Shown one piece after another: positions 1 through 11,300 of a DNA stretch of 64,000 nucleotides; the stretch's first letter is position 1; each line of letters opens with the position of its first letter. The stretch is from assembly GCA_004431415.1 (NCBI GenBank), contig QPMI01000272.1, positions 1 to 64,000 on the forward strand. The letters are read 5' to 3'. This DNA comes from Cyanophora paradoxa. Its lineage: Eukaryota; Glaucocystophyceae; Cyanophorales; Cyanophoraceae. A program made the translations under genes and the position numbers. The notes beneath the pieces are model-generated. The model made no database searches, was not told where the DNA came from, and saw only the letters and a program-made list of their open reading frames with translations.

Positions 1-129
1 CTAAACGCGTGGAAATGGAATTAGGCCAGAACTTAGCGCTTGGAACCTCTCGAGCGGTTGCAGAGGTACGCCTTCGAGCTAGCAGCTATCGTACCCTTGC
101 TGGCTAGCACCTAGCGGTCGCGCACGGCC

Positions 130-387
130 ATGGCGCAGGCCTCAGGCGGAGACGCCGCGCAGTCTGTCGGTGATGGCAGCTTCCTAGACAGCGTTCCGCC
201 ATCCGAGCTAGAGGCGTCGCTCACGAGCGCCGCGGCCGAGCACGTGGATCAGATCTGGACCACCAGAACGACGACAGCTAGCACTAGGAGCGCTCGGCGA
301 CGCAGACGCCATCGCCAGAGCAGGAGCGCGATGCTGAGCTGCTCTACCCCTGCCCCGCTCCAAAGAGCCCAGACTAGCTGGCGCTAG
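130..387 (+). other. Possible short coding exon, unknown
   Basis: An 85-codon open frame starts at an ATG (130) after a fairly AT-balanced leader. Its first 40 or so residues have mixed, acidic composition (for example SVPPSELEASLTSAAAEHVD) and look more like real protein than the Arg/Ser-rich remainder, which may be read-through of an intron. No family is recognised and no following exon was found. It may be the first exon of a decayed gene, or chance. Confidence 0.2.
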
Positions 388-675
388 AGATTAGCACTAG
401 ACTTGGCTTTTTTAACGTACACCGCATGGAACTCGAAAACCCGTTGAAAATTAGCGATCGCGGAGGTTCCACGCGGCCTCGTTCGTTCATCGTTCGTCTA
501 CAAGTCGCGAGATTAGAGCCTGCTGTGGTTTACAACCTCAGACGTTAAATACCGGACTCCCGGGGCGCGGACCGCGCGGTCCGGCTGCCTGCTGCAGCTG
601 CCTTTCTGTCTATTTCAAGTCTGCCTCTGCCCCGGATACGTGAAATTTCAAGTTAAGTCTGCCTCTGCCTATTTC

Positions 676-718
676 TGCCTTGCCTAGGTCGGTCCAGGTT
701 GTCAACCTAGGCAAGGCA
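676..718. repeat. 14-bp perfect hairpin in a GCCTCTGCC-rich tract
   Basis: TGCCTTGCCTAGGT (676-689) pairs perfectly with 705-718 across a 15-nt loop. The surroundings repeat CAAGTCTGCCTCTGCC-like words (around 615-670), and related AGGCAGA/CTCTGCC words return at 1430-1720. This looks like degenerate dispersed repeat material rather than a gene. Confidence 0.6.
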
Positions 719-796
719 AGAAGCTTCGCGAAGTCGGCCGTAAAGCACCGCCAGCGACCTGTGGGCCGTGGCGCATTGCGCACGCGTGCACAGTGC

Positions 797-1115
797 CGTG
801 ATGAAACAAACTTGGTCGGATTTCGGAAAATAAAAAAAGTCAAGCTCGAGAGCCGGAGGGGGTCTCGGAGATTCGAGCTGCCGGGGGTCGGGACACGGCT
901 AGGGTACTGCGGCGCGAATCTGACGGGCGCCACGGACTCGACTCAGGAGAGCGACGAGCGTGCACCGGAAGCACCGGGCGGGTAGCTAGGCGCGTTGGCT
1001 AGCTCCCCGGCACCCGCGCCGCCGACCGACCCGACACCCTGCTATCGGCGCGGTCGCACGCCCCTCGCACGACTTTTTTTATTTTCCGAAATCCGACCAA
1101 GTTTGTTTCATCACG
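797..1115. repeat. Perfect 45-bp inverted repeat flanking a 229-bp spacer
   Basis: Positions 797-841 are the exact reverse complement of 1071-1115. Each arm includes the words GATGAAACAAACTTGG and TTTCGGAAAATAAAAAAAG. The arms are much more AT-rich than the spacer. The sequence just outside is TGC on both sides (794-796 and 1116-1118), which could be a 3-bp target duplication or chance. The layout fits a small non-autonomous transposon with long terminal inverted repeats, but no transposase is present. A structured RNA is the alternative. Confidence 0.75.
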
Positions 1116-1949
1116 TGCTGCTCTAGCTTCCCGGCAGCATCTGCACGCGTCTAGATCTGCCAGGCTGGGCGCGCGGCGCAGAGCTCGAGCTTCGATCTAG
1201 AAAGTTCGCAAGCTGGCGATGCATATGTCGCTGCATCGATATCATGATCATGTCGGCTGCCCGCCGGCGCCGTGTGCCCGGCCGAGCTGGGCGACGAGCT
1301 CAACGCGCATCGATATCATGGCATAGGTCGGCTGAAGCATGCTGATCACTTCAGGCTTTGCCGTCGCATTTACGGAGCGAGCGCGCATCAGTTGCGCCGT
1401 AGGCGCGATGCGTGGGCTGCAGGTCGGAAAAAAAGTCTGCCTCGGTCTGCTAGTCTAGGGGGGGCCCCGATCGGCGCGACCTAGGCTGCTAGGCACCCGA
1501 GGCAGAAAAAGGCAAGGCAAGGCAGGTGCCGGTCCGGGCGGCCCGGCGCGGCCGGGCCCCGGGGTTTCAAGTCGAGGCAGATCGAGGCAGGCCGCCGAGG
1601 CCGGTCCAGACTCCAGAGCCGGGAGCCCGCGGCCTATTTTCAAGTTAGATTCTGCAGGCAGACTCGACGGACCAATCAAAATTACGTCTCTGCCTCTGCC
1701 TCGGACGCCGGACCGGGACCGCGCCCCCGCCGCGGGCCCCGGCCCCCGGGGGCCGGGGCCGGGTCCACCGGGCGCCGGCCCGCCGCGGGCCGCCGGCCCC
1801 GGGCCCGCCGCCGGCCCGGCACTGGGCCCGTTCACTTTCCGCAAGTTTCCGGGCCAAATTCCGGCCCAAATAAATAATGAGGCAAATTCAATGATTCGAA
1901 TTCCGGGTGCACGTGACTCGGACCGACTCCGCGCCGAGTCCGCGGTGAC

Positions 1950-2438
1950 TAGGGTTGCCGCTTACACTTACGAACGACTTACGTAAGTGACTTATAATTA
2001 ACTTACACTCTACTTACACTTACGGCCCCCGAAAACCGACTTACGGCCGTAAGTCGTAAGTCGCCCCCCAGGATACCCCCTTCGACCAGCGAAAAACGAC
2101 CTAATTCGGACCCAAAACGATCTAGAAACACTGTAAAGGCGTGTTTCTCGCTTGTTCAGCAGTCAGTGCGCCTGGAATTGAGGTACAAGCAGCCCATCAG
2201 GGGGTTACAAGGGTATGGAAGTCATGCTCTTGAGGGTCTTCAAGTGCTTAAACACGGAGCCAAACTTGTTTAATGTTCGGGCTTAGATCATAACCAATCT
2301 GAACGACAGATTCCGAGCGTTTTCGCCTCGCTTCTACCCCACTTACAGCCGACTTACGGATCGACTTACACTTACACTCCACTTACACTCCCACTTACGG
2401 CGGCTCCAGGCTGACTTACGCCGTAAGTGGCAACCCTA
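1950..2438. mobile_element. hAT-like non-autonomous DNA transposon (MITE)
   Basis: The element begins TAGGGTTGCC at 1950 and ends GGCAACCCTA at 2438, perfect 10-bp terminal inverted repeats. They extend to 16 bp with one mismatch (next bases GCTTAC and ACTTAC). It is bracketed by an identical 8-bp direct repeat, GCGGTGAC, at 1942-1949 and 2439-2446. Both subterminal regions are crowded with ACTTAC/CTTACGG words and their complements (1960-2065 and 2340-2430); the middle has none. Eight-base target duplications, short TIRs starting (T/C)AGGG and subterminal repeats are hallmarks of hAT elements. There is no open frame long enough for a transposase, so it would depend on an autonomous copy elsewhere. 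The intact ends and duplication suggest fairly recent insertion. Confidence 0.85.
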
Positions 2439-2446
2439 GCGGTGAC

Positions 2447-3629
2447 TCCAGGGTAGTAGTGAGGGTACCCCCGGGCCCTCAGGGCCCCTCCTCGAGTTCG
2501 GGGCCGGGCGTCTTTTCCCTTAAAGAAGATCAAGATCAAGTTTGGCACGTCCTGGCACTTCAAGGCTTGAGACGCAGATACTGCAGCGTGCGATATATAT
2601 AGCCACGTTCGACGAACCAACACATGCACGCATAATTGTAAGCGGCCGGCGGGCCGGCGCCGGGCATCTCGATCGGACTGCAGCTGACCGTGCAGCTCAT
2701 CGTGCCACGCTCACTGCAGCTGCATGCGCACGAGGACCGGCGCATTCAAAACTTTCATGTCCGTGTGTTCTGGGCACCAGGCACCAGCTAAGGCACCAAG
2801 CTAAGGCTGGACGACTATATAGCTAGCTGAAGAATCCTTTTCACGTATGCGATAGGCGCGGGCGCGGGGGGGGGGAGGGGGGGAGGGGGCGGTGTTGTGT
2901 GCAGTGTGTACGAATGGAACAGCAGCTTAAAAAAAATTTTTTGAACCTGAAACTAAGCCATCAAGTCAAGACTCACGATCGATGATGTGTGCACGTCATC
3001 AATAGATCTAAGGCCCTTTGAAGGCTCCCCTACCTACGTATACAGTGCGAGCACTGGGGCGGAGCGGCCAAACTCAGAACCCCGGCCCGCAGCGATTTTG
3101 ACTCTAGAAGCGGCCCGAGAACTGAAAAGCGGAGCGGTCAGCCAGGTAACGGCGACAGCAGGGCTGATGCAAATTCACCTGGGTGTAGTTCATCGATTTG
3201 CTTGCCATAGAGCCTGCTGTTTGGTTAGCACCAGGAGATATGCATCAAGCGTTCAATTCAGGAAGACTGGCACACACCCCGGAGCGAGACTGAGTCGCGG
3301 AGGGATTGGGGCGAGGGGGCGGAGACGACCGCGAGATCGGGCCGGTACCCCACCTCCCGCACGGAGCCTGGCAGAAAGCATCAGGGGTACGAGGGTGATG
3401 GAGAGAGGCAGCGGCATGCGGGTACCGGTGACTCCGCGCACGGAGCCCTGCAGGATGGAGGCCGCGGGGCGGGTCTCCAGGGGTACGCCGGCGACCTGGG
3501 TACGCGTTTCAGGCAGGGTACACAGATAGTATGAAGCGGGAGGGGGTACCGTGGGGTTGAAGTCCGGTACGCCGTGGCCCCTGCGGAGAGGGTTCGGGGG
3601 AGGAGGGGAGAGGAGAGGAGGGGACAGGG
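2447..3629. other. Gene-poor segment
   Basis: No convincing coding exon was found on either strand. The segment contains a G-run-rich patch near 2865-2895, a short A/T run near 2930-2942, and from about 3280 onward many GGGTACG/GGTACC words. Some of the right part may be 3' exons, introns or 3' UTR of the minus-strand gene that follows. Confidence 0.5.
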
Positions 3630-5521
3630 GTGCGGACGAGTAGTACGAGGGGATGCCCGAGGGGGCGGGCGCGGCCATCGGCTGCGGGGGCGGCGGGGGC
3701 GGGGGGAGGCCCTGGTTGCCCGAGAGGACGACGCCCTGGTTCTGTACCCCCGCGTCAGACACCGCCAGCGCCAAGGCGGAAGGGGGGTACGCGGGCCTGG
3801 GTGAAGGAGGGCCGGCTGCCGAGCTGGCGCCCGCTGTTGCCGTCGCTCCAGCGCCACCGGTCGTGCTTTCGGCCTGGCACGCCCCGGTCGGGCCACGTAC
3901 CCCGTGGCGGAGAAGCTGTACCCCCGCACCGTCGAGGTTCATGTGGCCGGCGTACTCGGCATCGCGGCTCAGCGTCGCGCAGCGGTTGAAGGAGTGGTAC
4001 AGCGTCCAGCTGGGGGGCCGGTGAGGGGGGTACGGAGATTGCGCAGGGGGTACGCACATGAGGAAGGCTGCGCAGCCGACGGCGAACTCGAAGCAGGCGA
4101 TGTACCCCCCGAGGACGGCCATCGAGCCGAACCACCAGCCGCTGAGAGGGTCCAGCGTCAGGAGAGCAGCGGTCGGGTATGAGAAACGAGGAGAGACGCA
4201 CGTGCGCGAGGACGAAGACTGAGAAACGATCTGCGGCGCGGGGGATACGCGAATCAGGAAAGACGATGGTGAACGACGTCTTCCGGGAGGGGGGTACCGT
4301 GGTGGAGAGCGTGATGTAGATCGAGAACTCGCCCTCCGCCTCCGCCTTGCGCGTAGATCCTGCGGGGGTGCGTGATCGAATCGGACGGAGGGGTACGGGA
4401 GGGGCTCCGCCGCGCACCGCGCTCGACGCTCATGGGGTACGCGTAGCGGGGGCCCGAGTCGGTCGTGATGCGCTGAGCCGAGTACGAAACAAAGGAGGGG
4501 GTAGAGGTGGCGACGTAGGTCCACGTCGTGTCACGCTCCTCGGCGCCGGGGTACCGCAGGCCGAGCTGGGGCTACATGTGAGCAGACGGAGGGGGGCCGG
4601 CGGGGGTACAGCGATCGCGCACCATGACCATGCGCCACTCGTCCTGCGGTGGAGGGCACGTGTCAGTGGGCGTCGCGCGGGAACGGGCGGCGGCCGGCGG
4701 ATCGCACGATGGGCGCGAAGCCACTGCGGAGGATAACGAGGCGCCGTCAGGGGGTACAGATCTAGACTGACTGGAGTCGGCGGGGGATGGGAGGGCTGCG
4801 CACTGGATGAGCATGGTGGCGAGGGCCTCGGGGGCCTCGTAGCCGGCCGGGGCGGAGAAGGTCGAGCAGGTGCCGACGAGGGCGCCGTCCGGCCCGGAGA
4901 CGCGCCCCTCCGAGGCCGCCAGGCTGCTGCCCCCGGTCGTATGTAGGCCGGGCAACGTCCTAGACCGCTCGTACTTCTCTAGCTTCTTCTAGAGTTTACC
5001 CATAACTCGTCTAACTCTAGATCTAACTTCTAGAGTCCGTGTGTGTGAGATCCGGTTCTCAGAGGGGCGCGTGCGGGGGCCGCGCACTTCCTGGCGGAGC
5101 CGCGGCCGAACATGGCGTCGAGCGCCGAGCCGTACACACGCGCGTCCGCGATGTTGATCGTCTGCGATCGCGCGCCGCCGCCGCCGCGGTGAGCGGCGGT
5201 GGGGCGGCCGCGCGGCGGTGGGGCGGTGGGGCGGCGAGGCCGGGTCTGGATCTGGATCGGGCTTGGCGGGTGATGCGGCTCGGGCGAACCTGGGAGGTCG
5301 ATGTGATGGGGCACACGACGACCTGCGCGCGCGCCGCTGAGCCCGGGGGCCGGGGCGTTGGGGCGGGGGGCGGGGGCGGGCGGGGGGCCGGGCCTGGGGC
5401 AGGGGGAAGGGCCGGACGTCGGCGGAGGTCGTGAGGCCGTCGCGGAACTGGGGTAGAACACCGCCGCGATCGCCACGAAGCTGCGGCGCCGGCGGCGGCG
5501 GTCGGCCGGCGCGCGGCGCAC
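3630..5521 (-). CDS. Putative membrane protein of unknown function, multi-exon
   Basis: Read on the minus strand, exons are separated by short introns often beginning GTGCG or GTACCCC. Recognisable segments in order: a hydrophobic start near 5480 (SFVAIAAVFYPSSATA), TINIADARVYGSALDAMFG (about 5160-5100), SEGRVSGPDGALVGTCSTF (about 4920-4860), DEWRMVMVRDR (about 4645-4615), a stretch ending PRYAYPMSVERGAR (about 4550-4425), RKAEAEGEFSIYITLSTT, a strong transmembrane segment GSMAVLGGYIACFEFAVGCA (about 4120-4065), YHSFNRCATLSRDAEYAGHM, and a Pro-rich tail (about 3745-3637). No family is recognised. No ATG was secured for the first exon, and the 3' end is uncertain. The gene is divergent from the SKI2-like gene to its right. 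Confidence 0.5.
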
Positions 5522-6089
5522 AGCGTGCGGGCGGCGCCGCGCAGCCTGGCGAGCTGGCTGCGGCGGGGCTAGATTCGCGCCCGTCGCGCTTTGAATGGAC
5601 TAATTAGCGCCCTTCGAGGGCCGCTGGTTGCCGCGCGCGCCCGGCAGCATCGGGTCCCGTGCGGGGCGAGCCGCCCGCGACGCCTCGCCCCCGAGAGGGC
5701 GCCGGTCGGTTCCAGGCCCCCTCCCTAGCATAAACCAGCCCAGATAGTTCCGAGCGCGCGCCGTTATCGCCCGCGACGGCCGAGGCGGTTATCGCGGAGC
5801 TCGCGCACGGCAAACCGAACGCACCAGACGAACGCTGCGATGAAGAGCACCGACTGGATCGAGGCCGAAATCGACGAGAGGCCTTCCAGGAGCGTGTGCT
5901 GGCGGCAGGGGCGATCGGACGCAGCGCGGGCCCCAACCAGCCGAGCGGCGGGCGGCGGGGGCAAACCTGCTGGAAGCGAGCCTCCGAAGGCCTCAGCGCG
6001 CAGCACTTGCCCATCGCTCCCGGCGCTTCGGATTCAGGTTGACCCAGCTGGATGGGTACTGTACCATAGCGCCACCTGCGGGTACAGCG

Positions 6090-8357
6090 ATGGCAGGCGC
6101 GGACCTGGCTGCGGCCGCCGTGGAGGCGATCAAGGCGCTGTTCCTTGATCCAAGGACGCTGTACAGCACCGACCCCCTGCAGCCGCTGCGCCTGCAGCCG
6201 GCGCTCTTCCCACGGGACCTCGACCCCAGCGAGCTCGTGCGGCTCGCGCCGAGCGATGCAAAGTCGACGGTCGAGATCCAGCGCGACCCGACGACGCGCG
6301 CGCTCTCCGGATTCGCCGAGGTGGGGGCGCTTCGCCTACAGGCCATCGCCGGCCCGGCTGAGCGTGCGCAGGTCGAAATCGCGAACCCGAATGAGACTGC
6401 CGCCAACTCGTCATCGACGCTGCGACGGCCGGACCCGAACACGGCGTACGTGAAGGGTAGCGTGGCAAACTACCCCTTTGCGCCCGGCGGCTTCGACCTG
6501 CCGCCCCCGAGGCCCCGCGAGCGGTGCCCGGTCGCAGAGGACGAGCTCCTCTTTGAATCCGCATGTGCGCCGCCCGCGCCGCCTCCTCCCGCCGGCGCAT
6601 GACGGGTCCTGACCGGAAGGCCCGCGCCCAGCGCTGCTGATGTGCCCGCCGGGCTTCGAGCGCGGCATCGACTTTTCAGCGACCGCCGCACCCGCCGGCG
6701 AGCCCGAGCGCGGTCCGCAGCCCGCCCCAGCCCGCGGCGGCGCGCGTGCCGCCCTCCGCGCCCCGGCGCGCTCACACGCAGGGCCCGCAGGCGCCGGCGG
6801 CCTCGCGAAGAACGCGCTGGCCCACTACCAGCCCGGCGAGATGCAGGAGGCGAGCCGCGCCCGGGCGGCCCGGCCCGCCGCGCGTCTCCGCCGCTCACGC
6901 CGCGCGCGCCGCCCGGCAGGCCCTGACGCACACGCTCGCCTCCATGATGCACGCCCCCCTGCCCGTCCAAAACGTGCGCCTCCGGCGCTGCGGCCGCGGC
7001 GGCCGCGGCACAGCTGACCCGCCCCGCAGCTCTTCAAGGGGGGTGACGACGAGCTGGACCTGCTGGGCGAGGAGGAGGAGGAGGAGGAGGGGGAGGAGGA
7101 GCAGGAGAAGCCGCCGGCGGCCGCAGAGCCGCCCGCGAGGGCCGCCGCCGCCGCCGCCGCGTCCATCGTCGCCGGCTTCGACGCGAAGGTGCGAGGCCCA
7201 GCCCCGGCCCCGGCTCCGCTCTGCTCTTGTTTGACGCGGCGCAGCCGGCGGAGGCGCTCGGGGAGGAGGACGGCGCGGAAGACCTGGATGCCGTCCTGAG
7301 CCCCATCGCCGTGCGCCGCCCCTCCCGCCCGCCCGCCCCGCCCGCCCCTGGCGCGCGGGCGACGCCCCGCGCCGGCAGAGCCTCCTGGCGTCGCGGGGCG
7401 CCGGCAAGGCGGCCGGCGGCGCCGCGAAGAACGCGAAGGGCGAGGAGGTGCCGGCGCCCCCCCGCACGCGGCTCGCTCGGCGCCTCTGAGGGCCGCGCTC
7501 GCCTCGGCGGGCGCAGGTGTGGGCGGTGACGGAGCGCATCGACACGAGCCGCTTCAAGGAGCTCGTCCCCGGTCCGCCCCGCCCCGCCCCGCCCCGCCCC
7601 GCCCCGCCCCGCCTCCTGAGCGGCGGGGGCGGGAAGAGCCGGCGATGCGGCACCCGTTCGAGCTGGACGCCTTCCAGAAGGAGGCCGTCCTCCACATGGA
7701 GCGCGGCGACTCCGTCTTCGGTCCCCGCCCCGCCCCGCCCCGCCCGCTCGCCCCGCCCCGCCGCGTCGCCCGCCGTCGACGCCCCCGCAGCGGCGGCGCA
7801 CACGTCGGCGGGGAAGACGGTCGTCGCCGAGTACGCCATCGCCCTCGCCCAGCGCCACTGCACCCGGTGCGCTTGTGCCGGCGGGAGGCGCCCCCGCCCG
7901 CCCCGGCTCAAGCCTCCGCGCCGGGCAGGGCGATCTACACGTCGCCCATCAAGACCCTCTCCAACCAGAAGTTCCGCGAGTTCAAGGCCCGCGCCCCCTC
8001 CCTTCCTCTTCCTCGCCGTCGCCCGCCTGAGGGCGCCCGCCTGAGGGCGCCCGGCGCGGCCGGCCCGCAGAAAGTGTTCGGCGAGGTCGGCATCCTCACG
8101 GGCGACGTCTCGGTGCGCAGCAGAGGCCCCGCCCCCTCGCCCCCCGCGCTCCGTCCGTGACCCCTGCGCTCAGGTGAACCCGACGGCGTCGTGCCTGATC
8201 ATGACGACGGAAATCCTGCGCTCCATGCTCTACAAGGGCGCCGACCTCATCCGGTGCCCCCGCCCGCCCGCCTGCCCCGCCCGCCCCCGAGAAGCGTCTT
8301 GCTCGAGCTTCTCACGCCGCCCTCGCCAGGGACGTCGAGTGGGTCATCTTCGACGAG

Positions 8358-8395
<38 letters not shown>

Positions 8396-11300
8396 CCGCC
8401 CGCCTCCTCCCCCCGCCCTGCCCCGCCCCACCCGAGCGAGCGCCCTCGCCCGACCGCCGCGCGGCGCAGGTGCACTACGTGAACGACATCGAGCGTGGCG
8501 TCGTCTGGGAGGAGGTGCGCCCGCGCCGCCCTCGCCGCAGCCAGCGTCGTCGACCGGGCGGGCGGGCCTCGCCGGGGCGGGCGGGCAGGTGATCATCATG
8601 CTGCCGCCGCACGTGAACCTCGTCATGCTCTCCGCCACCGTCCCCAACGTCGTCGAGTTCGCCGACTGGATCGGGTCCGCCCCCTTTGCTTCGCCCCGCC
8701 CCGCCCCGCCCCGGCCTCGCTCCCGTGTCGCTCTACGGGGAAACGCTCGGGCGCTGACCGCGGTGCGGGGCAGGCGGACGAAGCGGAAGAAGATCCACGT
8801 GGTGAGCACGCGGGTGCGGCCCGTGCCCCTCGAGCACTTCCTCTCCTACTCCGGCGAGCTCTACAAGGTCCGGGATCCGCAAATTCCACATATCTCCACT
8901 CCTCCTCTTTCCTCTCGTCAAAGCCGACGTCGGAGCAGATCGTGGACTCCAAGGGGACGTACCTCGGCGCCAAGTGCGCGAGAGATCGCCCGCGTCGCCG
9001 CTCGCGCCGCCGCCGACGCCGGGGCGCAGCCATCGGGCGGCGGTGGCGGTGGCGAAGGAGAAGGGCAAGGGGCGGGGGGCGTACGGCGCGCCGGCGGGGG
9101 GCCGGGGCGGGGCGGGGGCCGGGGCGGGGCGGCAGGACAAGACGCAGTGGCGGGGCACGATCGAGATGCTGCGGAAGAAGAGCCTGCTCCCCGTCATCGT
9201 CTTCTCCTTCTCCAAGCGCCGCTGCGAGCAGGCCGCGTGCGCCCGTCCTCGCTCCCTCGTTCAGAGCGCCTCGGAAGGGCGCGGCTGAGGTAAAACGGGG
9301 CGGGGCCAGGGCGGGGCTGGGCGGGCTGGACCTCTCGACGGGGGCGGAGAAGAGCGAGGTGCACGTCTTCGTGGAGAACTCCCTCACCCGCCTCCGCGGT
9401 ACCCCCCGCCCCTCTCGAGGCCAAGCGCCACAGAGGGCTGAAGGGGCGGGGCCAGGGACGGACCGGGAGCTCCCGCAGATCCTCCGCGTCAAGGAGCTCC
9501 TCAAGCGTGCGGGGCTCCCCGGGCCCACCCCCCGGCCCCGCCCCTCACGAGGCAGCCGCACGGCACGGCAGGCGGGATCGGGGTGCACCACGCGGGGCTG
9601 CTGCCGATCGTCAAGGAGGTCGTCGAGATGCTCTTCCAGCGCGGCCTCGTCAAGGCCCGCCCGCTTCCGCCCACGCGCCCCCCACGGCGGCCCCGCCGAG
9701 CCGGCCTCCGGCCCCCCGCCTCCCCCTCTCACCCCGCCCTCGCGACGCAGGTCCTCTTCGCCACCGAGACCTTCGCCATGGGGGCCCGCCCCTCCCCGCC
9801 CCTCCCCGCCCCGCCCCGCCCCGCCCGCTCCGCTTATGTGGAGGCAGGTGAACATGCCGGCGCGGACGGTGGTCTTCAACGGGGTCCGCAAGCACGACGG
9901 CCGCGGCTTCCGCGACCTCCTCCCCGGCGGTCCGCCCCGGCCTCGCCCCCGCCCCACCTCATTCTCGTGCCCTCGCGCCCTCGCCCTTGGCCCCGCCTGA
10001 CGCCGGGGCGGGCAGAGTACGCGCAGATGAGCGGGCGTGCGGGGCGCCGCGGCCTCGACTCGACGGGCGTCGTCGTGCGCGCGTGCCGCCGTCCCTTCCC
10101 CCCCGTCAACCCCGACGGAGGGCCCCTCTGCAGATCATCGCGTGCTGGGACGACTCGGTGCCGGAGGAGCTCTCCACGCAGAAGCTCGTCCTCGGCCAGG
10201 CCACCAAGCTCGAGTCCCAGGTCCCCCGCGCTTCTCCCCCACTCTTCCCGCCCTCGCTCTTCGTCCGACTCCCCGCCCCCCGCATGCAGTTCCGGCTGAC
10301 GTACAACATGATCCTAAACCTACTGCGCGTGGAGGACATGCGCGTCGAGGACATGATCAAGGTCCGCCCCCGCCCGCCCGGGGGGAGATGGAGGAGCCGA
10401 AGCGCGAAGGAAGCTTGGGGCGCCTAATCAACAGCGCTTCTTAGAGCTGCTGGCCCCCCGTCCACCCGTCAAACAACAGCGCGCTCTCTCGCGCTCTGAG
10501 AATAAGGCTGACCGCGGCTCGCCCGCCGGCAGCGCTCCTTCTCGGAGTTCCACCTGCAGCGGGGCTCGGCCGCCCTCTCCGCCGCGCACGCCCGCGGCTC
10601 CGACCGCCTCGCCTCCATCCCCCAGGTCCCAGCCCCCCCCCCTCCCCACGCCGGCCCCCCCCCCCCACCCACCCCCCCCCCCCCCCCCACACCCACCCCC
10701 GGCCCCGGCTCAAACCGGGGGCAGATCGCGTGCGTGGACGCGGCGTGCGCGGGGGAGGCGGAGGCGTACACCGGCGACCTCCTCCGCGCCTCCGCCCTCG
10801 TGCGCCCGCCCGCCCGCTCCCGCCCCGCCTCCTCCCGCCGCGGGCCTGCCAGGGGCCCTCGGCGCTTCCCTGCATTCGGCAGGCGCTCTCCTTCATTTTA
10901 TCACTGATTTCATCGTTCCCCCGGCAGGGGGCGGCGCTGCTGGAGGCGCTGGCCAAGTCGCGCTCGGCGTCGGCCCTCCTCTGCGCTGGCCGCCTCCTCC
11001 TCCTCCACCAGCCCGCCCGCTCCGCCGCCCCCGCCCCCGCCCTCCTCCTCCGCCCCTCCTCCGACGCCGCCGCCAGCGGCGGCTCCGCCTCCGCCTCGTC
11101 CACCCTCTCGCTCCTGTGCATCGTCCTGGCGCCCATGTCGGCCTCCGGCCAGCGGCCCGCCGCCCCGCCCCCGCCCCCCTCCGGGGGCGCCTCCAAGCCC
11201 CTCCCCAAGGGCATCGTGGGCGGCACGGCGTGGGAGGTCGTCGCGGTACCCCTCCGCGACGTCCTCGGCCTCTGCAAGACGAAGCTCAAGGCGAGCGGGG

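Noticed and set aside
3253-4524. Single 423-codon minus-strand frame as one uninterrupted exon
   Set aside because: It includes real exon pieces of the membrane protein gene but also introns with GTGCG/GTACCCC donors and AG acceptors. Treating it as one exon gives Arg/Pro-rich filler between protein-like segments.
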